64,000 bases of DNA. Origin: Epilithonimonas xixisoli (GTDB lineage Bacteria > Bacteroidota > Bacteroidia > Flavobacteriales > Weeksellaceae). Positions 51,512 through 60,463 of the stretch are shown here, in pieces (within the stretch, counting starts at the first letter, position 1; the number at the start of each line of letters is the position of its first letter). A program made the translations under genes and the position numbers. The DNA is taken from positions 434,001 through 498,000 of the forward strand of contig NZ_SOEO01000001.1 in NCBI RefSeq assembly GCF_004365655.1, written 5' to 3'. The notes beneath the pieces were generated by a model. The model had not been told where the DNA came from and ran no database searches. It was given only the letters and a program-made list of their open reading frames with translations.

Positions 51512-52582
51512 ATGAAGAAAAAATTGGTTTTAGAATCCGGCGAAGTTTTTTACGGAACGGGATTCGGAGCAGAGCAGGACACTGCGGGAGAAGTGGTTTT
51601 CAACACGGGAATGACGGGTTATCAGGAATTGATTTCTGACCCAAGTTATTGCGGACAAATCGTTTGTATGACGTATCCTTTGATTGGAAATTATGGCATC
51701 AATCGTGATGATTACGAAAGCATCGAGCCTGCAATCAAAGGTTTGATTGTGAAAGAATTGTGTGATTTGCCTTCCAATTTCAGAACACAGATTACTTTGG
51801 ACGAATTATTCCAAAAGAAAAATCTGTCAGGAATTTCCGGAATCGATACCAGAAGATTGACAAGAATTCTAAGAAGTAAAGGTGTTGAAAAAGGAAAAAT
51901 CGTAAACGCAGATGCAGATGAAAAAGCTGTAATCGAAGAACTAAAAGCGACTCAATTTCCAACAAATCAAGTAGAACAAGTTTCTACAAAAACGTCTTAT
52001 GCAAGTCCGGGAAGAGGTTTCAAAGTGGTTTTGGTGGATTTCGGTTCCAAGTTGGGAATCATCCGCGAATTGTCACAAAGAAATTGTGACATCATTGTAG
52101 TTTCTCACGACACAACTGCTGAAGATATTTTGCTAATGGACCCAGACGGAATTATGCTTTCCAACGGTCCCGGCGACCCGGAAGATAATGCAGAAGCTTT
52201 GGTAATGATTCAGAAATTGCTAGGAAAAGTTCCAATTTTTGGGATTTGTTTAGGTCATCAGTTGATTGGTTTAGCTTGTGGCGCAAAAACTTACAAACTG
52301 AAATTCGGACACAGAGGTGGAAATCATCCAGTTTTGGATTTGGAGAAAAACAAAGTTGCAATCACTTCACAGAATCACGGTTATGCGATTGACCAGGAAT
52401 CTTTGAAAAATACAGATTTGGTAGAAACTCACATCGCTCTGAATGACAGAACAAACGAAGGTGTAAAACACAAGATTCATCCTTGTTTCTCAGTTCAATA
52501 TCACCCGGAAGCAAGTCCAGGTCCGGAAGATGCGAATTATCTTTTTGATGATTTTATCACTTTGATGGAGGATTTTAAGTAA
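51512..52582 (+). CDS. carA: Carbamoyl-phosphate synthase small subunit
   Basis: 356 residues from the ATG at 51512. N-terminal CPSase domain (GAEQDTAGEVVFNTGMTGYQE) and class I glutaminase domain with the Cys nucleophile in GICLGHQLIG (about 252) and QYHPEASPG for His and Glu. It feeds ammonia to CarB. Confidence 0.96.
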   Translation: MKKKLVLESGEVFYGTGFGAEQDTAGEVVFNTGMTGYQELISDPSYCGQIVCMTYPLIGNYGINRDDYESIEPAIKGLIVKELCDLPSNFRTQITLDELFQKKNLSGISGIDTRRLTRILRSKGVEKGKIVNADADEKAVIEELKATQFPTNQVEQVSTKTSYASPGRGFKVVLVDFGSKLGIIRELSQRNCDIIVVSHDTTAEDILLMDPDGIMLSNGPGDPEDNAEALVMIQKLLGKVPIFGICLGHQLIGLACGAKTYKLKFGHRGGNHPVLDLEKNKVAITSQNHGYAIDQESLKNTDLVETHIALNDRTNEGVKHKIHPCFSVQYHPEASPGPEDANYLFDDFITLMEDFK

Positions 52583-52615
52583 TAGTAATTAGAATTTATA
52601 ATAAATTTTAAAGTT

Positions 52616-53065
52616 ATGAGCGAGTTCAGTTTTGAGTATTTAAAAGGAATTTTACATACATATTCTAACTTGAATATGCCTAATAGTACATTGTCTTATA
52701 ATTTTGAAATAGTAGAAGATAAAATTGAGAATGAAATTTTGTATTTAAGACAATATTTCAATTTGCCGATTGAGTGTAAAATGTCAATATTAGATATTAA
52801 TGAATCAGAATTTAAAAAACAGATTTATGATTGGTTTTTTTTAAATGGTGAATTATCTAAAATTAATTTAAATGAAACTCGGCGAAATTATGAAGTGAAT
52901 AATTTTTATAATGTCCTAAATTCCATTAATGAAATAACAAAAATTATTCAAGTGGAATTTGATTCTACAAATGAAACGTATTATGAATTAGGCATTTATT
53001 ACACTTACTTTTTTATACATAATAAAGAATCAAAGTATCTATTGTATTTTAGATATGATGATTAA
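52616..53065 (+). CDS. Hypothetical AT-rich protein between carA and carB
   Basis: 149 residues, rich in Asn, Ile, Tyr and Glu, no signal peptide or membrane helix. Codon use is much more AT-biased than in carA and carB. YLKGILHTYSNLN... and YYELGIYYTYFFIHNKESKYLLYF suggest a mixed alpha/beta fold of the small immunity-protein kind, but no family is recognised. It splits the carA-carB pair, which usually are adjacent. Confidence 0.6.
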   Translation: MSEFSFEYLKGILHTYSNLNMPNSTLSYNFEIVEDKIENEILYLRQYFNLPIECKMSILDINESEFKKQIYDWFFLNGELSKINLNETRRNYEVNNFYNVLNSINEITKIIQVEFDSTNETYYELGIYYTYFFIHNKESKYLLYFRYDD

Positions 53066-53083
53066 ATGCTAGAAAAATGTTAT

Positions 53084-53130
53084 TTGTCATTCCGTAGGAA
53101 TTTAAACAGTCGATTCCTACGGAATGACAA
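53084..53130. repeat. REP-like palindrome (family E, copy 3)
   Basis: TTGTCATTCCGTAGGAATT / CGATTCCTACGGAATGACAA. Also CCCGACTTCCATCATCGGAC (53162-53181), an unrelated short hairpin, lies before carB. Confidence 0.75.
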
Positions 53131-53198
53131 AACAACGCAAAAAGTAAAATAAAAAATCTCCCGACTTCCATCATCGGACTTCGGACAAAAAAGTAAAA

Positions 53199-56100
53199 AT
53201 GAAAAGAACAGATATACAAACAATTTTAGTAATCGGCTCGGGTCCAATCATTATTGGTCAGGCTGCGGAATTTGATTATTCGGGAACACAGGCTTGCCTT
53301 TCACTTAGAGAGGAAGGTTACAAAGTGATTTTGATTAATTCCAATCCTGCAACCATAATGACAGACGTGGAGATTGCCGACAAAGTTTATATTGAACCGA
53401 TTTCTTTGGAATTCGTTTCCAGAATCATTCGCAAAGAACGCCCGGATGCGCTTCTTCCAACTTTGGGAGGACAAACCGGACTAAATATGGCGGTTGAATT
53501 ACAGAAATCCGGAATTCTTGAAGAATGTAAAGTGGAAGTTTTAGGAACAAAACTTTCAGCAATTAATCAGGCAGAAGACAGAGATTTATTCCGAGAATTG
53601 ATGCGCGAATTGAATGAACCAGTTCCTGAATCTGACATCGTAACAACTGTTGAAGGCGCTTTAGCTTTTGCTGATAATTTAGGTTATCCGGTAATTGTTC
53701 GTCCTGCTTTTACAATGGGAGGAACAGGTGGCGGAATTGCTTCCAACGAAACTGAACTTCGTGAAATTGCTGAATTAGGTCTTAAATATTCGCCTGTAAC
53801 ACAATGTTTGATTGAAAGGTCAATCGCAGGTTTTAAAGAAATCGAATATGAAGTGATGCGTGATTCCAACGACAACGCCATTGTGGTTTGTAATATGGAA
53901 AACATCGACCCGGTTGGTGTTCACACAGGAGATTCGATTGTAGTTGCGCCTTCGCAGACACTTTCTGACAGAGAATATCAATTGTTGAGAAATGCTTCTC
54001 TAAAAATCATCAGAGCTTTAGGAATCGAAGGTGGATGTAATGTTCAGTTAGCATTAGACCCGCATTCATTCAATTATTATATCATCGAGGTGAATCCGAG
54101 AGTTTCGCGTTCATCGGCTTTGGCGAGTAAAGCAACAGGTTATCCGATTGCAAAAATCGCTGCAAAAATCGCGGTTGGTTTGACATTGGACGAAATCAAA
54201 AATCCTGTAACAGGAACTTCTTACGCTTGTTTCGAACCAGCTTTGGATTATGTGGTGACTAAGTTCCCGAGATTCCCTTTCGATAAATTTGAAACCGCTG
54301 ACAGAAGATTGTCAACGCAGATGAAGGCAACCGGAGAAGTAATGGCAATCGGAAGAAACTTCGAAGAATCTTTACAAAAAGCCATTCGTTCTTTGGAAAC
54401 AGGAATCCGTCATTTAGGATTAAAGAAAAAACAAGCTGACCTTTTATTTGCTGAAGAAACCGAAGGTTCGACGAATGAAATGAGTCAAATCGAAAGAAGA
54501 ATCCGAGTTTGTGATGATGAAAGATTATTTATCATCGGTGATGCTCTTAGAAGAGGTTACGATTGGGAACAGATTGTAGAATGGAGCAAAATCGATAAAT
54601 TCTTCATTTGGAAAATCAAAAAATTAATTGATTTCGAAACGACAATCAAAGAAAATAAATTTAATAAAGAAATTCTTCTTGAAGCTAAAAAATTAGGTTT
54701 CGCAGATTTGAATATTGCACATCTTTGGGAAACAACTCAGAAAGAAGTGTTCCAATTCAGAAAAGACAACGGAATAATGCCGGTTTACAAAATGGTAGAT
54801 ACCTGTGCTGCTGAATTTGAATCAGAAACACCTTATTTTTATGGAACTTACGAAGATGAAAATGAAAGTATTGTTTCTAACAAAGAAAAAATCATCGTTC
54901 TAGGTTCTGGCCCAATCAGGATTGGTCAAGGTGTTGAGTTTGATTATGCGACGGTTCATTCGGTTTGGGCAATCCAACAAATGGGTTACGAGGCGATTAT
55001 CATTAATTCTAATCCGGAAACCGTTTCTACAGACTTCTCGATTTCGGATAAATTATACTTCGAACCTTTGGCAGAAGAAGACGTGATGAACATCATCGAA
55101 CTCGAAAAACCAAAAGGTGTTGTGGTTCAGTTCGGAGGACAGACTGCAATTAATTTGGCTGATAAATTGGCAGCTCACGGCGTTCAGATTTTGGGAACTT
55201 CCCTTGAGGATTTGGATAGAGCCGAGAACAGAGATAAATTTGAAAAAGCACTTCAAGATTTGGGAATTCCACAGCCACTTGGAAAAACTTCGACTTCAAA
55301 AGAAGAAGCGATTGTAATTGCTAATGAAATTGGTTATCCGGTTTTGGTTCGTCCTAGTTATGTTTTGGGAGGAAGAGCAATGGAAATCGTTTATTCGGAA
55401 AAAGAACTCGCTCATTATATGGAAAATGCGGTAGAAGCCAGTCCAGACCAGCCGGTTTTGATTGACCGTTATCTGACAGGAAAAGAAGTGGAGGTAGATG
55501 CGATTTGCGACGGTGAAACAACAATAATTCCGGGGATTATGGAACACATCGAAAGAGCAGGCGTTCACTCCGGAGATTCGATTGCGGTTTATCCGCCTCA
55601 GACTTTGACGGAAACTCAAATCAAAACCCTTGAAGATTATACAATTAGATTAGCAAAAGGATTGAATGTCATTGGTTTAATGAATATTCAATACGTAATT
55701 TCCGGAGGAGAAGTTTTCGTCATCGAAGTGAATCCACGTTCGTCCAGAACTGTTCCTTTCTTATCGAAAATCACAGATGTTCCGATGGCAAATCTAGCAA
55801 CTAAAGCGATTCTTGGAACGAAATTGAAAGACCTTGGTTATAAATCAGGTTTGGTTCCTAATAAAGAAGGAATCTTCGTGAAAGTTCCGGTTTTCTCTTT
55901 CAGCAAATTGACAAAAGTAGATATTTCTCTCGGTCCTGAAATGAAATCGACAGGAGAAGTGATGGGGAAAGATTCAACCTTCGAAAAAGCTTTATACAAA
56001 GGTTTGATTGGCGCAGGAAGAAAAGTTCCGACTCACGGTTCCATCTTGTTCACGGTGGCTGACCAAGACAAAGAAGAAGCGTCTGAAATTGCGAGAAGAT

Positions 56101-56408
56101 TCCATACGATTGGGTTCAGAATCTGGGCTACGGAAGGAACTGCGAAGTTTTTTGAAGAAAAAGGAATTCCGACAAAAATCGGTTACAAGATTGGAGAAGA
56201 AGATGTCAATTTGATTGATTTGATTCAAAAAGGAAAAGTCCAATATGTTGTGAATACAACTACGAAAGGAAAACAAGCCGAAAGAGATGGTTTCCAAATC
56301 CGAAGAATGAGCGTGGAAAACGGCGTTCCTTGTCTGACATCAATGGATACAGTCGAAGCGATTTTGAAAGTGATTGAAAGTATGACTTTTAAAATGGAAG
56401 CGATGTAA
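53199..56408 (+). CDS. carB: Carbamoyl-phosphate synthase large subunit
   Basis: 1069 residues. Two homologous ATP-grasp halves: [20 protein letters not shown] at the start and [20 protein letters not shown] near residue 570, each with its GGRAME/GGTGGG loop. The C-terminal MGS-like domain (about 930-1069) binds allosteric effectors. It makes carbamoyl phosphate for both PyrB and ArgF'. Confidence 0.97.
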   Translation: MKRTDIQTILVIGSGPIIIGQAAEFDYSGTQACLSLREEGYKVILINSNPATIMTDVEIADKVYIEPISLEFVSRIIRKERPDALLPTLGGQTGLNMAVELQKSGILEECKVEVLGTKLSAINQAEDRDLFRELMRELNEPVPESDIVTTVEGALAFADNLGYPVIVRPAFTMGGTGGGIASNETELREIAELGLKYSPVTQCLIERSIAGFKEIEYEVMRDSNDNAIVVCNMENIDPVGVHTGDSIVVAPSQTLSDREYQLLRNASLKIIRALGIEGGCNVQLALDPHSFNYYIIEVNPRVSRSSALASKATGYPIAKIAAKIAVGLTLDEIKNPVTGTSYACFEPALDYVVTKFPRFPFDKFETADRRLSTQMKATGEVMAIGRNFEESLQKAIRSLETGIRHLGLKKKQADLLFAEETEGSTNEMSQIERRIRVCDDERLFIIGDALRRGYDWEQIVEWSKIDKFFIWKIKKLIDFETTIKENKFNKEILLEAKKLGFADLNIAHLWETTQKEVFQFRKDNGIMPVYKMVDTCAAEFESETPYFYGTYEDENESIVSNKEKIIVLGSGPIRIGQGVEFDYATVHSVWAIQQMGYEAIIINSNPETVSTDFSISDKLYFEPLAEEDVMNIIELEKPKGVVVQFGGQTAINLADKLAAHGVQILGTSLEDLDRAENRDKFEKALQDLGIPQPLGKTSTSKEEAIVIANEIGYPVLVRPSYVLGGRAMEIVYSEKELAHYMENAVEASPDQPVLIDRYLTGKEVEVDAICDGETTIIPGIMEHIERAGVHSGDSIAVYPPQTLTETQIKTLEDYTIRLAKGLNVIGLMNIQYVISGGEVFVIEVNPRSSRTVPFLSKITDVPMANLATKAILGTKLKDLGYKSGLVPNKEGIFVKVPVFSFSKLTKVDISLGPEMKSTGEVMGKDSTFEKALYKGLIGAGRKVPTHGSILFTVADQDKEEASEIARRFHTIGFRIWATEGTAKFFEEKGIPTKIGYKIGEEDVNLIDLIQKGKVQYVVNTTTKGKQAERDGFQIRRMSVENGVPCLTSMDTVEAILKVIESMTFKMEAM

Positions 56409-56442
56409 TTTTTGTATCTGAGAATAAGATAATTTTAAAAAA

Positions 56443-56473
56443 AATCGAGGGAATCTTATTCTCTCGATTTTTA
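56443..56473. terminator. Terminator between carB and the toxin pseudogene
   Basis: AATCGAG (56443-56449) / CTCGATT (56463-56469), flanked by A- and T-runs. Confidence 0.8.
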
Positions 56474-56480
56474 TTTAGTC

Positions 56481-56763
56481 TTACTTATCTCCATAATGTC
56501 CCATTGCTGAAACTATATAAACGGTGACAATATCATTATCTACACGATAAACAATTCTGTCTTTTTGGTTGATTCTTCTTGACCAATATCCAGTAAAATT
56601 GTATTTGAGCTGTTCGGGTTTTCCTTCTCCAAAAAAAAGGATTTTCAGCTAATTCCGATAATATTTTTTAAATCTTTTTGATAATGATTTTATCTCCAGC
56701 ATTATAATGCCTTTGCAATTCTTTTCGCGCATTGGGTGCAATATCTACATAATACTTTCCCAT
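56481..56763 (-). pseudogene. YoeB/Txe-like toxin, inactivated
   Basis: From the ATG at 56763: MGKYYVDIAPNARKELQRHY...KIIIKKI, then TAA where homologues have Glu, then [12 protein letters not shown], then an extra T in a run of eight (+1 frameshift), then in the next frame [30 protein letters not shown] and GHYGDK. Repaired it would be about 93 residues, the size of RelE/YoeB mRNA endonucleases, with the WSRRI and GHY signature parts. Two lesions make loss of function near certain. It overlaps the antitoxin gene by 19 bases. Confidence 0.82.
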
Positions 56764-56969
56764 ATATTTTTAGGATTTATACGAATTGCTTTTCCATTTT
56801 TAATATCTTCTTCTGCATTTTTAATTTTTTCTTCAAAATCAACCTCGTACGAACTGTCGTCCGAAACTATTTCCACACCTTTATTTTCTTTTGAAAATAA
56901 TTCGATTAAGTCTTTCAGCATTTTTCCGGCTTTGGTACGTTCGTTTATTTTTAAAGTGATTAGTGTCAT
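56745..56969 (-). CDS. Antitoxin (YefM/DUF2683-like), intact
   Basis: 74 residues from the ATG at 56969: MTLITLKINERTKAGKMLKD, an N-terminal DNA-binding or dimerisation part, followed by an acidic, flexible C-terminus (SDDSSYEVDFEEKIKNAEED) that would wrap the toxin. The frame continues upstream to 57050 but that part is unlikely to be translated. The partner toxin is broken, so the protein may now act only as a DNA binder or cross-antitoxin. Confidence 0.8.
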   Translation of the reverse strand: MTLITLKINERTKAGKMLKDLIELFSKENKGVEIVSDDSSYEVDFEEKIKNAEEDIKNGKAIRINPKNIWESIM

Positions 56970-57103
56970 AGCGTTGATATTTAAGTTTATCAAAATACGG
57001 AATAAAAAACTACAATTTAATGTGACTTTTAATCCAATTATAATAATCAAAGTTAATAAATTGATAGTAGTAAATAAGAGTTAATTTTAAAATTTTTAAA
57101 TCG

Positions 57104-57111
57104 TATTTTTG
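57104..57111 (+). promoter_or_regulatory. Promoter of small lipoprotein gene (-7 element)
   Basis: TATTTTTG, 22 bases before the ATG. Confidence 0.5.
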
Positions 57112-57133
57112 ATTTCAAATAAATTATCAAAAA

Positions 57134-57436
57134 ATGAAAGTAACAAACATCCTGATTTTAGCAATTTCGGCATTATCAATTTTCTCTTGCAAGTCCGTTC
57201 ACGACAGATTGCAAACGGGAACCATTGTGAGAGATTGTACGGGAACTTACGTCAGAGTCGCAGAAAACGAGGATTACTTGGTTTGCAATGCAGATATTTT
57301 AGCCACGAAAAATGATGGCGAAAAAGTATCAGTGGTTTACGATTACACAAAAGAATGTGCAGAAAGAGATGGGAAAATTATGTGTATGATGTATCACGAA
57401 AACAAAGGAATGATAAGAGTTAAAAGTGTACAATAA
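57134..57436 (+). CDS. Small lipoprotein
   Basis: 100 residues with a lipoprotein signal: MKVTNILILAISALSIFSC, Cys19 in the lipobox (SIFSC). Mature part about 80 residues with four further Cys (RDCTGTYV, VCNAD, KECAERDG, MCMM), likely disulfides. No family recognised. Exported to the outer or inner membrane. Confidence 0.78.
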   Translation: MKVTNILILAISALSIFSCKSVHDRLQTGTIVRDCTGTYVRVAENEDYLVCNADILATKNDGEKVSVVYDYTKECAERDGKIMCMMYHENKGMIRVKSVQ

Positions 57437-57450
57437 TTTTGAAATATTAC

Positions 57451-57480
57451 AAAACCTCATTTTAATAAGATGAGGTTTTT
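57451..57480. terminator. Terminator between lipoprotein and methyltransferase genes
   Basis: AAAACCTCAT (57451-57460) / ATGAGGTTTT (57470-57479) with a 9-base loop. Confidence 0.85.
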
Positions 57481-57486
57481 TAGTAA

Positions 57487-59076
57487 CTATTTCTTCAAAA
57501 GATTAATACTCACCGTCGCCAACTCAGAATCCGGAAATTTTTTGAATAAATTAACGTCCGGTTCCAAACCAGATTCTTTGCAAATCCGGTGAAAAACGTC
57601 CACTTCCAGAATGTATTGGTCAGAGAATCCGTGTGTGGCGTCGTAAGCCGTGGAAGCTGTCAATCCAAGATTTTTTGAAGTGATATTTGGTGGTAAAGTG
57701 TGAAGCTCAATCAAAAGTAATCCAAATTTTTCAACGTAAGGCGTCCATTTTTTCAGATGATTCAAGAGATTTTCCTCCACATCTTGATTGGACAACCGTT
57801 TTCCCCGGAACGCAAATGCGCCTGTTGAGGTACTGATTCTTGGGCTTTCAGTTTCCAGAACGTCTTCCCAAATTCGGTTGTGGTCGAGGAATGTTCTGAT
57901 ATTCAGCAAATCTCCCAATTCGATATTGTAGTCGGATTGCAGATCTTCGGCAAGTTGTTTCGGATTTCCAATATCGCCCCAAATAACTTTTGCCCAAATG
58001 TCATTTTTGATGAGATTGGCTCTTGTCACCTTCAAAGACGCTGGATTATAATCTGCGCCAACCAAAAATAACGGATGCTCTTCCAAGTATTTGCCTCGCA
58101 AAGTCTGTCTTTCAATGACTTCATAAAGATGTTGCAAAAGCGCGCCGTTCCCGCAACCCATATCCAAAATTCCCTTTGGTTGCTCATTAATTGGACGATT
58201 GAAAATCTCAATGATAAACTCATCAATCACTTTAAAATAGGTCAAATGGGCGCCACCGCTTCCCCAAACATTCATTTCGCGGTTCACGTGGATTTCGTCT
58301 TCGCCATCTTCAATTTCTCGGATTTCAGACGCTTTTCCGAAAATCAGATTATCTAATTTTGAGAACATCGGAAGATAAGAAACTGTTACGCCGTAAGCTG
58401 TGGCGCGTCTTGCGAAGAAAAGTCCGGTTTCCGTGAATTGGAAATTATTTCCCTTTTTGGAAAACCAACCGATTTCTGAAAGATAATTAAGAATAATTTC
58501 AAAATAATGTGGGTTTTTATGAAATTCTTCTGCGCTGAAACTCGCTTCCATAAAGTATTTGTGAAACATCCCGCTCATTCCGAGTTTGATGATAATTGGT
58601 CCGACGAGTGCGCCTTCAATATGTTTTTGGATTTGATAATTTAAGGAAGATTCATCATTGTTTTCATTAAGAAAAGATTTGTATTTCTCGAAAATTAATA
58701 TCCATTTTTTACAAAGATTTTCAGTCAGTTCTTTAGAATTAATGACATCAAAATCAGCCAAAAATTCCGCCAAATCACAATAGATATCCTGATGAGAAAA
58801 AGCGTCTTTGGTTTTGGAATTTGTGGAGATTTTTACAACATCAGTTTCATTATTAAGATGATAATCCAAAAATCCTTGAGAAGCCAAAACTCGCAAGGCA
58901 ACATTCAAATAACCTTCGTTAGAATCAAATTTTTCATTAATCTCAGAAAGTTCTAAAGTTTGATTTTCATCAATAAAATCCAAAATATTTTTCTTTGACA
59001 AAGCTGAAATCACAGGCGCAGTAACAATGCCATCCAAATGTCTGAAAATCGATTCCCGAAGTTTTCTCTTATCCAT
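57487..59076 (-). CDS. Large class I SAM methyltransferase with winged-helix domains
   Basis: 529 residues. LFLVGADYNPASLKVTRANLI and ILDMGCGNGALLQHL (about residue 303) form the Rossmann SAM site. The N-terminal 100 residues and a second block (about 150-235, EGALVGPIIIKLGMSGMFHKYF...) look like winged-helix dimerisation domains, as in O-methyltransferases but duplicated. The closest known plan I can recall is the AprA/CurA-type methyltransferase of polyketide loading modules; no polyketide genes are adjacent. Substrate unknown. Confidence 0.75.
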   Translation of the reverse strand: MDKRKLRESIFRHLDGIVTAPVISALSKKNILDFIDENQTLELSEINEKFDSNEGYLNVALRVLASQGFLDYHLNNETDVVKISTNSKTKDAFSHQDIYCDLAEFLADFDVINSKELTENLCKKWILIFEKYKSFLNENNDESSLNYQIQKHIEGALVGPIIIKLGMSGMFHKYFMEASFSAEEFHKNPHYFEIILNYLSEIGWFSKKGNNFQFTETGLFFARRATAYGVTVSYLPMFSKLDNLIFGKASEIREIEDGEDEIHVNREMNVWGSGGAHLTYFKVIDEFIIEIFNRPINEQPKGILDMGCGNGALLQHLYEVIERQTLRGKYLEEHPLFLVGADYNPASLKVTRANLIKNDIWAKVIWGDIGNPKQLAEDLQSDYNIELGDLLNIRTFLDHNRIWEDVLETESPRISTSTGAFAFRGKRLSNQDVEENLLNHLKKWTPYVEKFGLLLIELHTLPPNITSKNLGLTASTAYDATHGFSDQYILEVDVFHRICKESGLEPDVNLFKKFPDSELATVSINLLKK

Positions 59077-59298
59077 AAAACTATTGATTTTGTGTTTTGG
59101 AAGATAAAAATTTTCTGTGAATCAAATAAAAATAAAAAAATCATCTTGAAGATTAAGCTGATTTTACTGATTAAGTATGGCGTAAAATCTGCTTAATAAG
59201 GCATAATCTGAGAGTCGATAAACTATTCAGACGCAAAAATAAAATAATAAACATAGATGGAATTTAGTTATCTTTAAAACGTTCAAAACAAAATAACT

Positions 59299-60450
59299 AT
59301 GACAAAACATCAGCAAAGAGTGAAGGCTGTTTTTCACTTTTTTGATAATAAAGATACGGTTCTCGGTTTCCGAAAATTGCTGGATTGTGCGATGGACACT
59401 CAAGATATGACCATTTACAAAGAAGCGATTGCTTTGACAGATTGGAAAGAAACCAACAATCATTCTCCGGAAGAATTGATTGAAAAATCAAAAAATCTTT
59501 TGACCGAAATTGAGAAAATTTCTGTGAATGAATATCCAACGGAAATTGCGGTTTTGCAATCCAAAAATATTCAGAAATCTTATGGGAGCAATCGTTTTTC
59601 GCTTGGTCCGGTTTCTTTGGAAATCAAAAAAGGACAGGTTTATGGTTTGGTAGGAGAGAATGGAAATGGTAAAACGACTTTGCTTCGGATTTTAGCACAA
59701 GAAATTTCGCATAACCAAGGCGAACTGAATTACCAATTCGATTCTGTTCCGAAAGATGAATTTGATTTGAGAACAAAACTCGTTTACATCCCGCAACGAA
59801 CCGAAAAATGGTACGGAAGTTTAAAGGATAATTTGAAATTTGTCTTGTCAAGTTATGGCGTAAAACCGGAAGAAAACGAAACGCGAACGCTGATGATGAT
59901 TGCGCGTCTCGGCCTTTGGAATTACAAACATTTGAAATGGAACGAGCTGTCGTCGGGCTACAAAATGCGTTTCGAATTGGCGAGAACATTGCTTCGTCAA
60001 CCCGAGATTTTGTTGTTGGATGAACCATTGGCAAACCTTGATGTCCTTGCTCAACAAGTGATTTTGGAAGATTTGAAAGCAATTTCCAATTCAGTCAATA
60101 ATCCGATTGCGTTGATTCTCAGTTCTCAGCAATTGTACGAAGTCGAAAAGATTTCGGATAAAGTCATATTCCTCAAAAACGGAAAATATCAAGACAACGA
60201 AACCAAATCTGAAACCGAAACTCCAAGCCTGATTGTAGAAATTGATACAGACAATTCCAGAGAAGAATTATTGCAGATATTCCAACCGTTCAATCTTGAA
60301 AAACTGAATTTCAACGGTGGAATTTTCGTGGCTTATTTCAGTCCGGAAACTGAGTTTTCTAGCGTTTTATCAGCTTTAGGAAATTCGAAAATACAAGTGA
60401 CTTATATTCGTAATATTTCAACTTCTACACGCCGTTTCTTCGTAGAATAA
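59299..60450 (+). CDS. ABC transporter ATP-binding protein
   Basis: 383 residues. Walker A GENGNGKTT (119-127), signature LSSGY (217-221), Walker B ILLLDEP (237-243), then a switch region QLYEVEKISDKVIFLKNG. About 85 residues precede the NBD and about 90 follow it; both are unusual. The C-terminal part may be a regulatory domain. It is 13 bases from the membrane protein gene that follows, so they are a pair. Confidence 0.92.
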   Translation: MTKHQQRVKAVFHFFDNKDTVLGFRKLLDCAMDTQDMTIYKEAIALTDWKETNNHSPEELIEKSKNLLTEIEKISVNEYPTEIAVLQSKNIQKSYGSNRFSLGPVSLEIKKGQVYGLVGENGNGKTTLLRILAQEISHNQGELNYQFDSVPKDEFDLRTKLVYIPQRTEKWYGSLKDNLKFVLSSYGVKPEENETRTLMMIARLGLWNYKHLKWNELSSGYKMRFELARTLLRQPEILLLDEPLANLDVLAQQVILEDLKAISNSVNNPIALILSSQQLYEVEKISDKVIFLKNGKYQDNETKSETETPSLIVEIDTDNSREELLQIFQPFNLEKLNFNGGIFVAYFSPETEFSSVLSALGNSKIQVTYIRNISTSTRRFFVE

Positions 60451-60463
60451 AAACTTCTGACCA

